The notes beneath the pieces were generated by a model. The model had not been told where the DNA came from, ran no database searches, and saw nothing but the letters and a program-made list of their open reading frames with translations. Shown one piece after another: positions 27,304 through 28,693 of a DNA stretch of 28,693 nucleotides. Origin of the DNA: JAOTWJ01 sp036398175 (GTDB lineage: Bacteria > Gemmatimonadota > Gemmatimonadetes > Gemmatimonadales > GWC2-71-9); NCBI GenBank assembly GCA_036398175.1, contig DASWHL010000048.1, forward strand, positions 1 through 28,693. The letters are read 5' to 3'. A program made the translations under genes and the position numbers. Numbering within the stretch: position 1 is the first letter of the stretch; each line of letters begins with the position of its first letter.

Positions 27304-28184
27304 GCCCGTCGCGCGCCGGGGCCGTCCTGCTCGCGGCCCGGCCCAAGACGCTCACCGCGGCGCTCGTTCCCGTGATGACGGGCACCGCGCTGGCCGCGGC
27401 CCTGGGGGCGACTGTCCGCTGGGACCTGGCGTTGGCGGCTCTGGCCGGCGCCGGCGCCATCCAGATCGGCACCAATCTCTACAACGACCTGCTGGACCAC
27501 GAGCGCGGCGCCGACACGCATGCCCGCCTGGGCCCCGTGCGCATCACGCAGGCGGGCCTGCTCGCGCCCTGGCAGGTGCGGCTCGCCGCGGCGGCGAGCT
27601 TTCTCGTCGCGGTCGCCTGCGGTGTCCCTCTCGTGCTCGCGGGCGGATGGCCCATTCTCGCACTGGGCCTCCTGTCCCTGCTGTTCGGCTACGCCTATAC
27701 CGGCGGGCCGTTCCCGCTGGCGTACCACGGCCTGGGCGAGGCGTTCGTGCTGCTGTTCTTTGGATTCGGGGCCGTGGGCGGGACGTTCTGGCTGCACGCC
27801 GGGAGGCTCGAGCCGGAAATCGCCGTGGCGGGGACGCAGATCGGGTTCCTGGCCTGCGGACTGCTGGCCGTCAACAACCTGCGCGACGTGGACGAAGACG
27901 CGCGCAGCCGGAAGCACACGCTGGCCGTACTGCTCGGCCCCCGGTTTGGGCGCGCGGAGGTTGCCGCGTTCACGTGCGGGCCGTTCGCGGTTGGCGCGGC
28001 GTGGCTGGTGGGCGGGCGCGTGCTCCCCGCCCTGCTGCCGCTCGTGTCCCTGCCCCTGGCACTGGCGACGCTCGCGATCGTCCTGCGCGAGCCGCCGGGG
28101 CCGCGGTACAACGCCGCGCTCGCGCGGGCCGCGGCGCTCCAGCTCGGGTTCGGACTGCTGCTGAGCGTCGGGCTCGTCCTGTGA
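27300..28184 (+). CDS. menA: DHNA polyprenyltransferase MenA
   Basis: A 294-residue UbiA-superfamily membrane enzyme that prenylates 1,4-dihydroxy-2-naphthoate to demethylmenaquinone. It has the two prenyl-diphosphate/Mg motifs: N-D-x-x-D in NLYNDLLDHERGAD (59-72) and the second in NNLRDVDEDARSRKHTLAV (192-210). Around eight hydrophobic segments are visible. The opening ARPKTLTAALVPVMTG is typical of MenA. ATG 27300 overlaps the menB stop by 4 bp and its own stop overlaps menE (GTGA at 28181-28184), so menB-menA-menE form a tightly coupled unit. Confidence 0.95.
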   Translation: MSPSRAGAVLLAARPKTLTAALVPVMTGTALAAALGATVRWDLALAALAGAGAIQIGTNLYNDLLDHERGADTHARLGPVRITQAGLLAPWQVRLAAAASFLVAVACGVPLVLAGGWPILALGLLSLLFGYAYTGGPFPLAYHGLGEAFVLLFFGFGAVGGTFWLHAGRLEPEIAVAGTQIGFLACGLLAVNNLRDVDEDARSRKHTLAVLLGPRFGRAEVAAFTCGPFAVGAAWLVGGRVLPALLPLVSLPLALATLAIVLREPPGPRYNAALARAAALQLGFGLLLSVGLVL

Positions 28185-28693
28185 TCGGCTGGGACGACCG
28201 CGCCACCGAGATGCTCGTCAATCCGCGCCTCACGGCTGACGACCGCGCGTACGTAAGCCGCCTGATCGCCGCCGCGCCCCCGCTCGAGGCCCACGTGTGG
28301 CTCACGACGTCCGGCGCCACCGGCCGGCTGAAGCCGGTCGCGCTGTCCAAGCGCGCCCTGCTCGTCTCGGCCGCGGCGGTAAACCGCCACCTCCACAGCG
28401 ACGCGCACGACACATGGATGAACGTGCTGCCCACGTTCCACGTGGGCGGGCTCGGCATTCACGCCCGGGCGCACCTGTCCGGCGCCCGCGTGGTCGAGAT
28501 GACGGAGTGGAACGCGCTCGACTTCACGACGGGGCTCGCGGCGGGGCGGGTGACCCTGACGTCACTGGTTCCCACCCAGGTGTTCGACCTCGTGCGGGCG
28601 GCGTTGCCCGCCCCGCCACCGCTCCGCGCGGTGGTGGTGGGCGGCGGGGCGCTGGCCGCCGACCTGTGGCGGCGGGCCCGCGCGCTCGGCTGG
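28181..28693 (+). CDS. menE: o-Succinylbenzoate-CoA ligase MenE-like AMP-binding enzyme (partial)
   Basis: The first 171 codons of an ANL-superfamily acyl-activating enzyme; the window ends inside the gene. The AMP-binding P-loop TTSGATGRLKPVALS lies at about residues 42-56, and the next motif is LPTFHVGGLG. In full-length MenE the P-loop comes much later (near residue 150), so this protein lacks most of the usual N-terminal domain, as in some compact MenE proteins. Context (directly after menA, GTGA overlap) supports activation of o-succinylbenzoate to its CoA ester for MenB. The other MenB-pathway gene, menC, is not in the window and may follow. Confidence 0.85.
   Translation, partial: MIGWDDRATEMLVNPRLTADDRAYVSRLIAAAPPLEAHVWLTTSGATGRLKPVALSKRALLVSAAAVNRHLHSDAHDTWMNVLPTFHVGGLGIHARAHLSGARVVEMTEWNALDFTTGLAAGRVTLTSLVPTQVFDLVRAALPAPPPLRAVVVGGGALAADLWRRARALGW

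Overview
The window is very GC-rich (about 70% by eye), with tightly packed genes, many 4-bp ATGA/GTGA stop-start overlaps and large secreted peptidases and hydrolases. With a menaquinone gene cluster and a citrate synthase, it reads as chromosomal DNA of a heterotrophic, Gram-negative-type bacterium. Gemmatimonadota is my best guess; this is inferred from gene content and style, since there is no rRNA or other marker gene here. I see no phage, conjugation, CRISPR, tRNA or rRNA genes.

Layout. 1-720: two tandem copies of a small protein gene, minus strand. 721-2764: an MDR-type oxidoreductase converging on a family 2 glycosyltransferase with an extra C-terminal nucleotide-binding-like domain. 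2851-5477: a third small-protein gene and a secreted DPP-IV-like S9 peptidase. 5598-7489: a two-gene unit, membrane-anchored alpha/beta hydrolase plus metallophosphoesterase. 7521-7709: a fourth small-protein gene. 7791-11835: a three-gene minus-strand operon (Cys-rich BNR lipoprotein, penicillin-acylase-family Ntn hydrolase, small membrane protein). 11933-16755: TerC-family membrane protein, M14 carboxypeptidase-like lipoprotein, citrate synthase. 16836-19246: a gene pair resembling TIGR03545/TIGR03546. 19376-22497: single-chain NDP-forming acyl-CoA synthetase and a TIGR01777-type epimerase. 22498-23015: a MITE-like element, a string of hairpins and an Arg/Glu-rich small gene. 23105 to the end: menaquinone biosynthesis genes menF-menD-menH-menB-menA-menE; menE runs off the window.

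The ordinary genes cover central metabolism (citrate synthase, acyl-CoA synthetase), quinone synthesis and extracytoplasmic peptide or amide hydrolysis. The unusual content lies in the small genes and the intergenic DNA. Four separately placed genes encode related 49-63-residue proteins with the pattern I-x-L-T-x-x-Q-x-x-x-(I/L). Two of them carry the same promoter architecture: three TTCAC-type direct repeats at exactly 11-bp period, then 11 nt, then a -10-like hexamer, as in promoters activated by PhoB/OmpR-class regulators. The other two share a 46-nt leader and appear to be a tandem duplication. Intergenic DNA also carries iterated short words arranged as inverted arrays (GTGAAMC heptamers, GACGGTAG octamers, GCGGGAT words), a recurrent TANNTT -10-like box that in some genes lies directly before the ATG (leaderless geometry), and a roughly 154-bp element with about 33-bp imperfect terminal inverted repeats.
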